63,857 nt of DNA, from NCBI GenBank assembly GCA_018830885.1, contig JAHJRI010000205.1, forward strand, positions 1 through 63,857, read 5' to 3'. The notes under the pieces are model-generated. The model searched no databases, had not been told where the DNA came from, and saw only the letters and a list, made by a program, of their open reading frames with translations. The position numbers and the translations under genes are program-made. Numbering within the stretch: the first letter of the stretch is position 1; each line of letters begins with the position of its first letter. Origin of the DNA: a bacterium (GTDB lineage Bacteria; SAR324; XYD2-FULL-50-16). Positions 46,372-58,287 of this stretch are shown here, one piece after another.

Positions 46372-47482
46372 CTATTTTTCTGTGGCCAATTGTGCCAATG
46401 ATGCCTCGATAAAAGGATTCAGGTCACCATCCAGCACTGCCGCAGTATTTGACGTCTCATGGTTGGTTCGATGATCCTTCACCATCTGATAGGGGTGCAG
46501 AGTATAGCTTCTAACCTGACTGCCCCATTCAATTTTCTTTTTCTGGGAATAGACATCGTCCTGTTCCTGTCGACGTATTTCTTGTTCCCTCTCATAAAGC
46601 GCAGCTTTCAAAATCTTCATAGCGGTAGATCGGTTTTTATGCTGAGACCGCTCGTTCTGGCATTGAACGACAATCCCTGTTGGTCTGTGCGTGATGCGAA
46701 TTGCGGAATCGGTTACATTGACATGTTGTCCGCCAGCACCACTGGATCTGAAAGTATCGATACGAAGATCATTTTCATTGATGACGATATCAATTTCATC
46801 TGCAATATCCGGATACACATAAACCGATGCAAACGAGGTATGACGCCTCTTGTTTGTGTCGAATGGGGATAGGCGGACCAATCGGTGAACGCCAACTTCG
46901 GTCTTCAGTTTCCCATAAATGTACTCTCCTTCCAGACCTAAAGTAACCGATTTTACACCGGCCTCATCACCACTTTGAAGATCCAGTACGGATATTTTCG
47001 CGTTATTCTCCTCAGCCCAGCGGCGATACATACGCAGGAGCATTGCCGTCCAATCCATCGATTCCGTGCCACCAGCTCCGGAGTTGATTGTCAGAATGGC
47101 ACTGCATTTATCATGGGCTTCTCCCAGCAGGTGATTCAGTTCGAAGTATTTGATGCTTTTATCCACTGTCTTGAGCTGTTGTTCTACTTCACGGATCAAG
47201 CTGGTATCATCCTCTGTTTCGAGCAGTTCTATTGCGGATGCGATGTCCTGACCGAGTGCTGAAATTTTTTGCCAGCGCTCCTGGACGTTTTTTATTTCAG
47301 CAATCTGCTTCAGTATGGATGTCCTTTCGGAATTGGAATCTTTCCAGAATGAATCCTGAGCGGCATTAAATTCAAGCTGATCTAGCTGTGACGCTTTTTT
47401 TTCCAATTCAAAGATAACCTTCTAAAACTTCAATTCTTTTTGAATGTTTTGCAAATACTTTTTTAATTTCATCAAGAGTCAT
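46372..47482 (-). CDS. prfB: Peptide chain release factor 2, with programmed +1 frameshift
   Basis: RF2 releases peptides at UAA and UGA. The main frame (46372-47406, 344 codons) holds the GGQ motif (SSGAGGQHVNVTDSA) and the anticodon-like SPF tripeptide (RLSPFDTNKRR). The N-terminus is encoded in another frame: ATG at 47482 gives 24 codons (MTLDEIKKVFAKHSKRIEVL..) that end in CTT TGA at 47413-47408. A +1 slip at CTT (TTT) gives the joined protein ..EGYLELEKKASQL.., about 369 residues in all. The site is preceded by the SD-like AGAAGGTTAT. This matches the autoregulatory RF2 frameshift of E. coli. Confidence 0.93.
47408..47413 (-). promoter_or_regulatory. RF2 programmed +1 frameshift site (CTT TGA)
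   Basis: On the minus strand the sequence is AGAAGGTTATCTTTGAA. The codon CTT is followed by the in-frame stop TGA. When RF2 is scarce, the peptidyl-tRNA slips to TTT and the ribosome enters the RF2 frame at GAA. The upstream AGAAGG acts as the internal Shine-Dalgarno element. Here the base after TGA is A rather than the C most often seen. Confidence 0.9.
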
Positions 47483-49436
<1,954 letters not shown>

Positions 49437-50648
49437 ATGAAATTTTTGAGAGATTTCCTGGATCGTCAACAACCTCGGTTTAAAGCGGGGGGTAAATTCG
49501 AAAAGTACTATGCACTTTTCGAAATGATAGATACGTTTCTATATACCCCGGGGGAAGTGACGAAAGAATCGACCCATGTCAAAGATAGTCTGGATTTGAA
49601 GCGGATGATGATGACGGTTGTTGTTGCGCTGGTCCCCTGTATCATCTTTGCGATGTATAATACCGGAATGCAGGCAAATCTGGCGTTAGCAAAATTGGGG
49701 CAGCAGGCCGCATCTGGATGGCGAGGTGATGTACTGGCTTTTTTCAGCATTGGGATTGATCCACAGAGCTTTTTATCCAGCCTGGCTCACGGCGCACTCT
49801 ATTTTGTGCCACTTCTTATTGTGTCATATGCGGTTGGAGGAGCCTGGGAAAGCCTTTTTGCATTGATCAGAGGTCATGAAATCAATGAGGGATTCCTTGT
49901 CACCGGTATGCTTTTCCCGCTCATTCTGCCACCGACCATGCCTTGGTGGCAGGCGGCGCTTGGCATCTCCTTTGGCGTTGTTGTTGGTAAGGAAGTATTT
50001 GGGGGCGTCGGCAAGAACTTTTTAAACCCGGCCTTGACTGGGCGGGCATTTCTGTTTTTTGCCTATCCAGCCCAGATATCCGGAGATGCGGTTTGGATCG
50101 CGGTTGATGGATTCAGCGGTGCGACACCCCTCAGTGTAGGGTCTGCCGGCGGACAGGCCGCTATAGAAAAAGCAGTCAGCTGGACAGACGCGTTTCTCGG
50201 TATGATACCAGGATCGATGGGGGAGACATCAACACTAGCCTGTCTGATCGGGGCGGTTATTCTAATTATCAGCGGCATCGCATCCTGGCGGATTATGGCA
50301 AGTGTTGTTATCGGTGCCGGTTGTCTGGCGTTTCTGTTTAATGCTGTCGGCAGTTCAACCAATATGATGTTTTCCGTAACGCCGGGATGGCACTTTGTTC
50401 TGGGGGGGTTCGCTTTTGGACTCGTTTTTATGGCCACTGATCCGGTTTCCGGCGCGATGACAAGAACTGGCCAGTGGATTTACGGTCTGCTGATCGGCTG
50501 TATGGTCATATTGATCCGGGTGGTTAATCCAGCGTTTCCCGAAGGGATGATGCTGGCTATATTATTCGGGAATGTCTGGGCGCCTGTGATTGACCATTAT
50601 GTTGTCAAGGCAAACATTAAACGGAGGATGAAGCGCAATGGCCAATGA
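49437..50648 (+). CDS. nqrB: Na+-NQR subunit B (covalent FMN, riboflavin)
   Basis: 403 residues, about ten membrane spans. The covalent flavin site is Thr230 in the [12 protein letters not shown] motif, which ApbE should modify with FMN. NqrB also carries riboflavin and forms part of the Na+ channel. Its end overlaps the nqrC start by 11 bases, so translation is coupled. Membrane segments such as [21 protein letters not shown] and the [17 protein letters not shown] loop before the flavin motif ([15 protein letters not shown]) fit the family. Identity is secure. Confidence 0.97.
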   Translation: MKFLRDFLDRQQPRFKAGGKFEKYYALFEMIDTFLYTPGEVTKESTHVKDSLDLKRMMMTVVVALVPCIIFAMYNTGMQANLALAKLGQQAASGWRGDVLAFFSIGIDPQSFLSSLAHGALYFVPLLIVSYAVGGAWESLFALIRGHEINEGFLVTGMLFPLILPPTMPWWQAALGISFGVVVGKEVFGGVGKNFLNPALTGRAFLFFAYPAQISGDAVWIAVDGFSGATPLSVGSAGGQAAIEKAVSWTDAFLGMIPGSMGETSTLACLIGAVILIISGIASWRIMASVVIGAGCLAFLFNAVGSSTNMMFSVTPGWHFVLGGFAFGLVFMATDPVSGAMTRTGQWIYGLLIGCMVILIRVVNPAFPEGMMLAILFGNVWAPVIDHYVVKANIKRRMKRNGQ

Positions 50649-51417
50649 TACGATAAAGAAAACCCTCACCGTTGCGGTCCTGCTGTGTATTGTCTGTTCT
50701 GTACTTGTCTCAACGGCTGCAGTAAAACTGAAACCGCTTCAGGAAAAGAACAAGGCCTTATCCACCAAAAAAAATATTTTGCAGGCCGCTGGATTAATGG
50801 AAGAAGGAAAGAATATTGATCAGCTGTTCAAAAAAATTCAGGTAAAAATCGTCGATCTGGCGAGTGGTGAATTCGACGATAGTATTGATGCGGCAAAATA
50901 CGACCAAAAGGCAGCAGCAAAGGATCCAGCCCGAAGTATTCAGATCCCTGCGGATCAGAATATTGCCAAAATTGGACGGCGGGCGAAAAAAGCACCCGTT
51001 TTTCTGGTTCAGGAAGAAGGCAAACTGAAGACAATCATCCTGCCGATTCATGGCAAAGGGTTGTGGTCAACCATGTATGCTTTTCTCGCTCTGGAGGGCG
51101 ATGCCAACACGGTCAAGGGTTTTACCTTTTATGACCAGGGAGAGACTCCGGGACTGGGTGGCGAGGTTGATAATCCACTCTGGAAAAAACAGTGGGTCGG
51201 CAAAAAAATATTTGATAAAGACTGGAACCTGGCGGTTGAGATCTTAAAAGGAAGAGTTAATCTGCAAAAGCCCGAGGCAATTCATCAGGCGGATGGTCTT
51301 TCGGGGGCAACATTAACGACAGTCGGAGTCAATAACCTGATGCACTACTGGTTGAGTGATAATGGTTTTGGTAAGTTTCTGTCCAGAATTCGAAATCAAG
51401 GAGGTGGAAATGGCTAA
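50638..51417 (+). CDS. nqrC: Na+-NQR subunit C (covalent FMN)
   Basis: 259 residues. One N-terminal membrane span (about 8-28, [20 protein letters not shown]) is followed by a periplasmic FMN-binding domain. Thr225 in [14 protein letters not shown] is the FMN attachment site, at the same number as in Vibrio cholerae NqrC. The domain has the [18 protein letters not shown] and [17 protein letters not shown] motifs. It overlaps nqrB by 11 bases and nqrD by 8. Confidence 0.97.
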   Translation: MANDTIKKTLTVAVLLCIVCSVLVSTAAVKLKPLQEKNKALSTKKNILQAAGLMEEGKNIDQLFKKIQVKIVDLASGEFDDSIDAAKYDQKAAAKDPARSIQIPADQNIAKIGRRAKKAPVFLVQEEGKLKTIILPIHGKGLWSTMYAFLALEGDANTVKGFTFYDQGETPGLGGEVDNPLWKKQWVGKKIFDKDWNLAVEILKGRVNLQKPEAIHQADGLSGATLTTVGVNNLMHYWLSDNGFGKFLSRIRNQGGGNG

Positions 51418-52033
51418 AATCACAAAGGTCTTGTTTGATCCGATCTTTAAGGAAAACCCGATTGCCCTCCAAATTCTGGGGATCTGTTCAGCGCTGGCGG
51501 TCACCAGCAAAATGGATACGGTTATTGCCATGACCTTGGCACTGATTTTCGTTACCAGCTTGTCGAACCTGTCTGTCAGCATTATCCGAAACTACATTCC
51601 AGTGAATATTCGGATTATCGTGCAGATGACCATTATTGCGTCACTGGTTATTATTGTTGATCAGTTCTTGAAAGCATACGCCTTTAGTATCAGTAAACAA
51701 TTGTCGGTTTATGTAGGGCTGATCATCACCAACTGCATTGTGATGGGGCGTGCCGAAGCATATGCAATGAAAAACGGTCCCTGGATGAGTTTTTTGGATG
51801 GCTTGGGGAATGCTATGGGTTATGGATTAATCTTGTTTATTGTAGGATTCTTCAGAGAGCTGTTCGGCAGTGGAAAACTTTTAGGAATCAACATTCTTAC
51901 TCCTATTACCGAGGGGGGTTGGTACCCGACGAATGGACTCCTTTTATTACCACCAAGCGCCTTTTTCTTAATTGGTTTTATTATTTGGGCACTGAGAACC
52001 TGGAAAAAAGATCAGATAGAAGAGGAAAATTAA
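51410..52033 (+). CDS. nqrD: Na+-NQR subunit D
   Basis: 207 residues from ATG 51410 with a strong AAGGAGGTGGAA site. The frame opens at 51356, but the ATG 8 bases before the nqrC stop is the family start ([17 protein letters not shown]). It is an integral membrane subunit with about six spans. Its Cys residues (for example in GICSAL and [12 protein letters not shown]), with those of NqrE, hold the iron or 2Fe-2S centre between the two subunits. Confidence 0.96.
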   Translation: MAKITKVLFDPIFKENPIALQILGICSALAVTSKMDTVIAMTLALIFVTSLSNLSVSIIRNYIPVNIRIIVQMTIIASLVIIVDQFLKAYAFSISKQLSVYVGLIITNCIVMGRAEAYAMKNGPWMSFLDGLGNAMGYGLILFIVGFFRELFGSGKLLGINILTPITEGGWYPTNGLLLLPPSAFFLIGFIIWALRTWKKDQIEEEN

Positions 52034-52034
52034 T

Positions 52035-52646
52035 ATGCTAGAAACCTATCTTAGTCTGTTGATTAAATCAATATTCATCGAGAATATGGCACTTGCCTTC
52101 TTTCTAGGGATGTGCACATTTCTTGCGGTTTCGAAAAAAGTGGATACCGCTCTGGGACTTGGGATAGCGGTGATTGTTGTGCAAACCATCACGGTGCCGA
52201 CCAACTATCTGATCTATAATTTTGTTTTAAAGGCAGGTGCATTGTCTTGGGCTGGGTATCCAGAAGTGGATCTCAGCTTTTTAGGTTTGATCAGCTATAT
52301 TGGTGTGATTGCAGCAATGGTCCAAATTCTTGAAATGGCGCTGGATAAGTATTTCCCACCCCTTTACAATGCTTTGGGGATTTTTCTGCCATTGATCACA
52401 GTGAACTGCGCAATTTTAGCCGGCTCTCTTTTTATGGTGGAGCGGGACTATGATTTTGGAGAGAGTGTTGTTTTTGGGGTGGGTAGTGGTGCCGGTTGGG
52501 CTCTGGCAATAGTGGCCCTGGCTGGAATTCGTGAGAAAATGGCATACAGCGATGTCCCTGATGGTTTGAAAGGATTGGGAATTACCTTTATCACTGTTGG
52601 TTTGATGGCGATTGCTTTTATGTCTTTCTCCGGTATTCAACTGTAA
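52035..52646 (+). CDS. nqrE: Na+-NQR subunit E
   Basis: 203 residues, the paralogue of NqrD with inverted topology. About six membrane spans include [28 protein letters not shown] and [19 protein letters not shown]. The Cys in GMCTF and VNCAI are the expected iron/2Fe-2S ligands at the D-E interface. It starts one base after the nqrD stop. A 189-base gap separates it from nqrF, longer than usual for this operon, but no terminator was seen. Confidence 0.96.
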   Translation: MLETYLSLLIKSIFIENMALAFFLGMCTFLAVSKKVDTALGLGIAVIVVQTITVPTNYLIYNFVLKAGALSWAGYPEVDLSFLGLISYIGVIAAMVQILEMALDKYFPPLYNALGIFLPLITVNCAILAGSLFMVERDYDFGESVVFGVGSGAGWALAIVALAGIREKMAYSDVPDGLKGLGITFITVGLMAIAFMSFSGIQL

Positions 52647-52835
52647 CGTCTGGTCTCTGGTTTCACTGCAGCAGTAAAAGTCGGTGACACGGAACGGATT
52701 TGTTGTCTTGCGTCCCGGATGGAGACTGGTTATCGGTATAAAAACGCAATTGGCCGAATGGAAATCGAGCCCGGTTAAATCGCAAGAGCTCGACTGGTTT
52801 AAACGATTGAGTATTAGCCTTAAAAGGATAAAGCG

Positions 52836-54065
52836 ATGGTTGAGATTTATTTAGGCGTTATGATGTTTACCATTATTGTATTGAGTCTGGTGGTGGTGAT
52901 CCTCTTTGCAAGATCCAGACTGGTGGCGACTGGTGACGTAAATATACTGATTAACAATGATCCTGCTAACTCTATTGTCGTTCCAGCTGGAGGCAAACTG
53001 CTGAATACACTGGCAAGTAAAAGTATTTTTCTGCCTTCGGCCTGTGGAGGCGGAGGGACCTGTGCACAGTGCAGTTGTATTATCAAAGAGGGCGGTGGTG
53101 ATATCCTCCCCACAGAAACGGTTCATATCAACAGACGGGAAGCAAAAATGGGGAAAAGGCTGTCCTGCCAGGTTGCCGTTAAAAACGATTTAAAAATTGA
53201 AATCCCTCCTGAAATATTCTCAATCAAGAAATGGGAATGTACAGTTGTATCGAATCCCAATGTTGCGACTTTTATTAAGGAGCTGACTTTAAAGCTTCCT
53301 GAAGGCGAAAATGTTGATTTTAGAGCTGGTGGTTATATCCAGATTGAGTGCCCTCCCCATGATTTGAAATATAAGGATTTCAACATTGAAAAAGAGTATC
53401 ATGAAGATTGGGACAAATATAAAATATGGCGGTATGAATCCCATGTCAAAGAAACGGTTGTGCGGGCATACTCAATGGCAAACTATCCTGAAGAGAAAGG
53501 AATCATTAAATTGAATGTCAGGGTGGCATCACCTCCACCGGGCTCTCCTCCTTCGGTTCCGCCGGGCATCATGTCCTCTTACATATTTAATCTGAAACCG
53601 GGCGATAAAGTGACCATTGCGGGGCCTTTTGGTGAATTTTTTGCCAAAGAGACAGATGCTGAAATGGTGTTTATAGGTGGGGGTGCAGGGATGGCACCTA
53701 TGCGCTCCCATATCTTTGACCAGTTGCTTCGCTTGAATTCAAAAAGGAAAATTACATACTGGTATGGCGCAAGAAGTCTACGTGAGATGTTTTATGTGGA
53801 AGAGTTTAATAAACTGCAGGAGGAACACGAAAATTTCAGTTGGCACATTGCTCTCTCAGAACCCTTGCCTGAAGATAACTGGACTGGATTGACCGGATTC
53901 ATTCATCAAGTCCTGTATAATGAGTATCTCAAGGACCATCCAGCACCGGAAGATTGTGAATACTATATGTGTGGACCCCCCATGATGGCTTCGGCGGTAA
54001 TCAATCTTCTGGAAAATCTGGGCGTGGAAAATGAGAATATTCTTTTTGATGATTTTGGCGGTTAA
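52836..54065 (+). CDS. nqrF: Na+-NQR subunit F (NADH dehydrogenase subunit)
   Basis: 409 residues. One N-terminal membrane span (about 4-24), then a plant-type 2Fe-2S ferredoxin domain with Cys in [15 protein letters not shown] and RLSCQV. An FAD domain follows ([11 protein letters not shown], the R-x-Y-S motif), then a NADH domain ([34 protein letters not shown]) and the C-terminal FDDFGG. It takes electrons from NADH and starts the chain 2Fe-2S to FMN in C and B. Its end overlaps the apbE start. Confidence 0.97.
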   Translation: MVEIYLGVMMFTIIVLSLVVVILFARSRLVATGDVNILINNDPANSIVVPAGGKLLNTLASKSIFLPSACGGGGTCAQCSCIIKEGGGDILPTETVHINRREAKMGKRLSCQVAVKNDLKIEIPPEIFSIKKWECTVVSNPNVATFIKELTLKLPEGENVDFRAGGYIQIECPPHDLKYKDFNIEKEYHEDWDKYKIWRYESHVKETVVRAYSMANYPEEKGIIKLNVRVASPPPGSPPSVPPGIMSSYIFNLKPGDKVTIAGPFGEFFAKETDAEMVFIGGGAGMAPMRSHIFDQLLRLNSKRKITYWYGARSLREMFYVEEFNKLQEEHENFSWHIALSEPLPEDNWTGLTGFIHQVLYNEYLKDHPAPEDCEYYMCGPPMMASAVINLLENLGVENENILFDDFGG

Positions 54066-55116
54066 GCAAAAAAACGCCATCTCTTCACTTGCATTATGCA
54101 GTATCCTTTGCCTGGTGACAGCCCTGTTTTTTTCCAGTTGCTCGAAAAATCAGGAACCTGCCGATTTTGTTGTTTTTACAGGGGCTACGATGGGTACCAC
54201 GTACGCCATCAAGGTTTCGGATTTTCCTGATACACTGGCAAAAAAACAGGTACAACAAGACATAGAAAAACTGCTGGAACGGATCAACCGTTCAATGTCA
54301 ACCTATCTTCCCGATTCAGAGATATCCAGCTTCAACCGGTTTAATAGCAGCTCCCTTTTTCCGGTTTCACCTCTTTTTTTTCAGGTTGTTCAGGAATCAC
54401 TTCGGATCAGTTCCCTGACGGATGGTGCGCTGGACATTACCGTGGCGCCACTGGTGAATCTTTGGGGATTTGGCCCGGTTAGGCAACTGAAGCCCGTTGT
54501 GCCCGATGAAGAGAAAATAAAAGCATTGAAAAAGAGAATTGGATATAAGAAAATTAAGGTTAAGGTCGATCCACCCGCGATCGGAAAAGCGAATCCAGAA
54601 TTGACAATTGATTTGTCATCCGTTGCCAAGGGGTTTGCCGTGGATCAGGTGGGGATGCTCCTGGAAAGCACGGGTCTGACTCATTATCTGGTTGAAATTG
54701 GTGGTGAAATCAGGGCCGGCGGTCAGAAAGCACATCAATCTCCCTGGATTGTCGGTATTGAACGTCCGGCTGATCATGAAAGAACGATACAGAGAGTGAT
54801 TTCAATGGAAAACAATTCAATGGCAACATCGGGTGATTACCGCAACTATTTTGAGAAAGACAACCATCGATTTTCCCATTTGATCGACCCAAATACAGGC
54901 AGGCCAGTAGACCATCGATTGGCATCGGTCAGTGTCATACATAAATCATGTATGACAGCAGATGCATTCGCAACGGCATTTATGATTATGGGATCTGAAA
55001 AAGGATATCAGCTCGCTTTACGGGAAAATCTGGCAGCTTATTTCCTGGATCGAACCCAATCCGGGTTTGAAATGAAAATGACACCGGCTTTCGAAACGCT
55101 CATTGTAAAGAACTGA
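54049..55116 (+). CDS. apbE: FAD:protein FMN transferase
   Basis: 355 residues from ATG 54049. ATG 54031 (6 more residues) is also possible; both overlap nqrF. ApbE attaches FMN to Thr in the SGAT motifs of NqrB and NqrC, so its place right after nqrF fits. The N-terminus is a lipoprotein signal ([12 protein letters not shown]). Conserved motifs are [13 protein letters not shown], the [19 protein letters not shown] segment, [29 protein letters not shown] and [13 protein letters not shown] with the metal-binding Asp near [18 protein letters not shown]. It is anchored in the membrane facing the periplasm. Confidence 0.95.
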   Translation: MILAVKQKNAISSLALCSILCLVTALFFSSCSKNQEPADFVVFTGATMGTTYAIKVSDFPDTLAKKQVQQDIEKLLERINRSMSTYLPDSEISSFNRFNSSSLFPVSPLFFQVVQESLRISSLTDGALDITVAPLVNLWGFGPVRQLKPVVPDEEKIKALKKRIGYKKIKVKVDPPAIGKANPELTIDLSSVAKGFAVDQVGMLLESTGLTHYLVEIGGEIRAGGQKAHQSPWIVGIERPADHERTIQRVISMENNSMATSGDYRNYFEKDNHRFSHLIDPNTGRPVDHRLASVSVIHKSCMTADAFATAFMIMGSEKGYQLALRENLAAYFLDRTQSGFEMKMTPAFETLIVKN

Positions 55117-55123
55117 GGAAAGG

Positions 55124-55363
55124 ATGGCAGTATTTATTGCGACGTTACTTACATTTATCATCGCCTTTTTTGCCCTCTCAATCGGGATGGTTTTTGGGGA
55201 TATCAAGATAAAGGGACACTGCGGCAGCCCCAGCCTCGAAGGAGGATGCTGCGATGCGGGACCGAACAGCGATACCTGTGGTACAGACCACCAGCGGCGC
55301 TGTCTCATTGATACATCCGGAAACAAGATAGAATCCTGCTCCGCTTGCACTTGCGAAGATTGA
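55124..55363 (+). CDS. nqrM: Na+-NQR maturation protein NqrM
   Basis: 79 residues. One N-terminal membrane span (about 2-22, VFIATLLTFIIAFFALSIGM) is followed by a Cys-rich tail: the KGHCGS motif near residue 32, then CCDAG, DTCGTD, RRCLID and CSACTC. The small membrane protein with a conserved IKGxCGG core is the NqrM (DUF539) pattern. It is known to be needed to build the iron centre of NqrD/NqrE. It follows apbE by 7 bases, completing the assembly set. Confidence 0.93.
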   Translation: MAVFIATLLTFIIAFFALSIGMVFGDIKIKGHCGSPSLEGGCCDAGPNSDTCGTDHQRRCLIDTSGNKIESCSACTCED

Positions 55364-55391
55364 ACAGCAACCTGAAAATGGCTGAACACGG

Positions 55392-55997
55392 CTAATCGAA
55401 CAGCCGTTTCAGCTTGGATATCAGATCCCGTTTATCGGGTTGATATGGCTCCGAAAGCGCTCGCTTTTCACTTTCATCGACTGCATCCCAAAGGGTGAGA
55501 TCTCGCAGAGAATGATCTTCCTGAGGAATTTGAGCTTGGATATCAAGGGGAGGATCCTTTATCAGCTGTGAGACGACGTTTTTGAACTCTATTTCCGGTG
55601 GCTCAGAATCTACCGGCTTTGCCTGCTGCTCCTCAATTATCGGCTGGTGAATGGCAGTCTCAAGGGTTTTTTGCAGATCATCGAGATCGTCATTCAGATC
55701 AATATTGGCAAACAGCCCTTTTATATCTTCTGCAAAATCAAGTTCATCATAGCTTTGTGTAATAAACACAATTGGAATCTCTGCGTTTTTATTGAAAATT
55801 TTCAGCAAATCTTTCGCCAGTTCTCTTTCATGTCCAATAAACAGCCAGATAATAGCGTCAATTGGAGTGGTTTTGAGTATTTCTCTTGTTTTTAGTCCAC
55901 CGCGGGAATAAAAACAGGAAAATTCCTGTTGCTGTAAAAAATGAGAAATGTGTGCTGGAATTTCGTCAACTGAAACAATGAGTATATTTGCCTTCAT
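55392..55997 (-). CDS. Receiver-like protein of unknown function
   Basis: 201 residues from ATG 55997. A GTG at 56006 would add 3. The first about 110 residues have the alternating beta/alpha pattern of a response-regulator receiver (ILIVSVDEIPAHISHFLQQ, TPIDAIIWLFIG, EIPIVFITQSYDELD). The usual phospho-acceptor Asp in the middle strand (DAIIWLF region) and the C-terminal Lys are not clearly present, so it may be a pseudo-receiver. The second half is acidic, Pro/Gln-rich and ends in a basic helix (DLISKLKRLFD). No output domain was seen. It converges with nqrM. Confidence 0.65.
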   Translation of the reverse strand: MKANILIVSVDEIPAHISHFLQQQEFSCFYSRGGLKTREILKTTPIDAIIWLFIGHERELAKDLLKIFNKNAEIPIVFITQSYDELDFAEDIKGLFANIDLNDDLDDLQKTLETAIHQPIIEEQQAKPVDSEPPEIEFKNVVSQLIKDPPLDIQAQIPQEDHSLRDLTLWDAVDESEKRALSEPYQPDKRDLISKLKRLFD

Positions 55998-56297
55998 GGG
56001 AAACACAGAGGGGTAACCGATTTATATACCGAATATGAGCGACATTCATTTTAAACAGGATCGGGCAGATAGATGAAATCCCGCCTTTGGTTCAGCACGA
56101 AACAAGCCCGGCAAAACCTGAAGGGTCTGTTTTGGCGGCTTGTGAGCTACTTTAACAGATGAAAGCCCTTTTGTCAGTTCAGAAGTTCCTGATTCATAAA
56201 AAAAAGAGTTGGTTATAGCAAGGCACGCTCTTGACAGCAACGTCACGTTACCCAATCGAATATTAAAAAGGCAACATATCAAAGGCATAAAACCGTA

Positions 56298-57251
56298 ATG
56301 CAAACTTTTTCATATACCCGGCATGATAAGAAGGAGACGATGATCGCTTTCCTGACACGTCGGTTTCCCTATCAAAATGAGTCTAACTGGATGAGGTGTA
56401 TTGCTGCCGGGGAAGTGAAAGTCAATCATCAGAAAGTATCACCGTATCAGATTCTAAAAAGCCGAGATGTGGTCAGTTATGAGCGTCCCAGAGGAAAAGA
56501 ACCCGTTGTCGACGATACATATCGCATCTTATATCTGGATGACTGGATTCTGGTGGTTGAAAAAAGTGGTAACCTGCCCATCAGTGAATCCGGCAGGTAC
56601 TATCGCAATACACTGATCAATATCTTAATTGAGCGGGAGGGGTTCCATGAGCTGTTTGCTGTTCACCGACTGGATAAGGAGACGTCGGGTGTACTATTAA
56701 TTGCCCGCACAAAAGAAGTGGCCACCATTCTTGGACAACAGTTTGTTCAGCAAGTTCCCGAAAAGAGGTATTATGCAGTTCTGAATGGTGAATTGCCGAC
56801 GGAAGAGGTTCTTGTGACACAGCCGATTAAAAGGATCTCGCCAGATCAGGGCAAGGTCAGAATTCGACAAGTGGTTGACTCAAGCGGAAAACCCTCGAAA
56901 ACACGGTTTTTATCGATCAAAACGGCCGGTGGCTTAACCCTGGCTGAAATTAAGACTTTCAGCGGCAGGACCCACCAGATTCGCTGCCATGCTGAATACA
57001 TCGGTCACCCAATCCTGGGTGACAAACTGTATGGCCAGCCGGACGATTTCTTTATCAGCCTTCTCAACAGAGAGGTTGAACCCCACTTCCCCCCCTTTGG
57101 AAAAATTGAAAGACATCTGTTACATGCAACCTCTCTCTCTTTCCGCCACCCGGATTCAAATGAGTGGTTGACCTTCGAATCGGACTATGTTTCCGAATTT
57201 GACCGGTTTAACCTTCCCCGAGGTCTATTGACAGGGCTCTCGATGAAATAG
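56298..57251 (+). CDS. RluA-family RNA pseudouridine synthase
   Basis: 317 residues. An N-terminal S4-like RNA-binding segment (about 14-65, FLTRRFPYQNESNWMRCIAAGEVKVN) precedes the catalytic domain. The signature VHRLDKETSGVLLIART holds the catalytic Asp (about residue 125), and FSGRTHQIRCHAEYIGHPILGDKLYG is the second family motif. Which rRNA or tRNA position it modifies cannot be told. No ribosome site stronger than average precedes the ATG. It converges with psd (92-base gap). Confidence 0.92.
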   Translation: MQTFSYTRHDKKETMIAFLTRRFPYQNESNWMRCIAAGEVKVNHQKVSPYQILKSRDVVSYERPRGKEPVVDDTYRILYLDDWILVVEKSGNLPISESGRYYRNTLINILIEREGFHELFAVHRLDKETSGVLLIARTKEVATILGQQFVQQVPEKRYYAVLNGELPTEEVLVTQPIKRISPDQGKVRIRQVVDSSGKPSKTRFLSIKTAGGLTLAEIKTFSGRTHQIRCHAEYIGHPILGDKLYGQPDDFFISLLNREVEPHFPPFGKIERHLLHATSLSFRHPDSNEWLTFESDYVSEFDRFNLPRGLLTGLSMK

Positions 57252-57343
57252 CGGGGTACTGTTTTGGGAAAGCTGCGGGAATACATGTGGGAAAACGGAT
57301 TTCTGCAGAATGCCGTCTGGCTGGTTTGAAATGAGAGGCGTCT

Positions 57344-58174
57344 TCAGCTGTTTAATATCCCGATTTTTTGACCGACTTTTACATAATCTCCAGGCAGGAT
57401 ATCAGCCGGATTGAATTTATCCTTTTCAAAAAGGAGAATCACTGTACTGCCCAATTGAAACCGTCCAATTTCATCCCCTTTACGGTAGACTTTTTCAGGA
57501 ATGATTGGCAGATCCAATTGTGTGGGTTGTTTGTTGTTGGTACTGAGTTCACTGTAATCCAACTTTATTTTACCGACGATGGTTGCACCAACCTTGACCA
57601 GAGCGATGGTCCCATGATCTCCGGTGATCGGTGTAACAATCCGTTCATTCAATGAAAACAGACCCCCAATCTGTTTGACGCCAAACCGGTTTACTGGCCA
57701 CAGATTCCCTGAAAAATAGCTGAAATATTTGACTTTACCGGAAACAGGAAGATGAATGCGGTGGTAGTCTGCCGGGCTGAGATAGATCGTTACGAAATAG
57801 CCGTCCTTAAAAACGGCTGCATTTTTATCCCCGACCAGATCATTCAGTGAGTAAAGAATGCCCTTGGTTTGAACCAGCAATCCCTGTTCAATTTTACCAA
57901 ACTCGGCGATTGTTCCATCAACAGGACTGACAACACTTCCAGGGGTCTGATCGATGGGTCGGAGTTCAGGCCGCAGTTCTCGGGTAAAGAAGTCGTTGAA
58001 GGTCCTCATGGACCCAAAGGGCGTTTTTATTTCGTGCTGCTTGACATTGTAAAACTGGCAATACACCTGTATCAAAGAGGATAATATCGGAGCGGGCAGT
58101 GTGAGATCTGCCAGAATGCCAGCCAGACGACTCAACAGATTTTTAGGCAACAGACGTAAAAGAAGATATCTCAT
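57344..58174 (-). CDS. psd: Phosphatidylserine decarboxylase proenzyme
   Basis: 276 residues. Psd makes phosphatidylethanolamine in the inner membrane. The self-cleaving motif LGST near residue 244 (GRFQLGSTVILLFE) provides the serine that becomes the pyruvoyl group. The conserved FFTRELRPELRPID, SPVDGTI and LSPADYHRIHLPVSG motifs (His of the catalytic triad) are present. Hydrophobic N-terminal residues could associate with the membrane. It lies on the same strand as ftsH but 113 bases downstream. Confidence 0.96.
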   Translation of the reverse strand: MRYLLLRLLPKNLLSRLAGILADLTLPAPILSSLIQVYCQFYNVKQHEIKTPFGSMRTFNDFFTRELRPELRPIDQTPGSVVSPVDGTIAEFGKIEQGLLVQTKGILYSLNDLVGDKNAAVFKDGYFVTIYLSPADYHRIHLPVSGKVKYFSYFSGNLWPVNRFGVKQIGGLFSLNERIVTPITGDHGTIALVKVGATIVGKIKLDYSELSTNNKQPTQLDLPIIPEKVYRKGDEIGRFQLGSTVILLFEKDKFNPADILPGDYVKVGQKIGILNS

Positions 58175-58287
58175 TTTTCTTTATGAACTGAGTGGTTATC
58201 ATGTAACAACCGTAAAGTCTTTCAAGTAGGTTTCCAGGAAGCTCTATTTTGAATCTTGTTTTTCTGTCTGTACAGAATCGGTCACGC

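Noticed and set aside
56046..56303. 85-codon minus-strand frame before the RluA-family gene
   Set aside because: No recognisable domain and it touches the start of the well-supported plus-strand gene.
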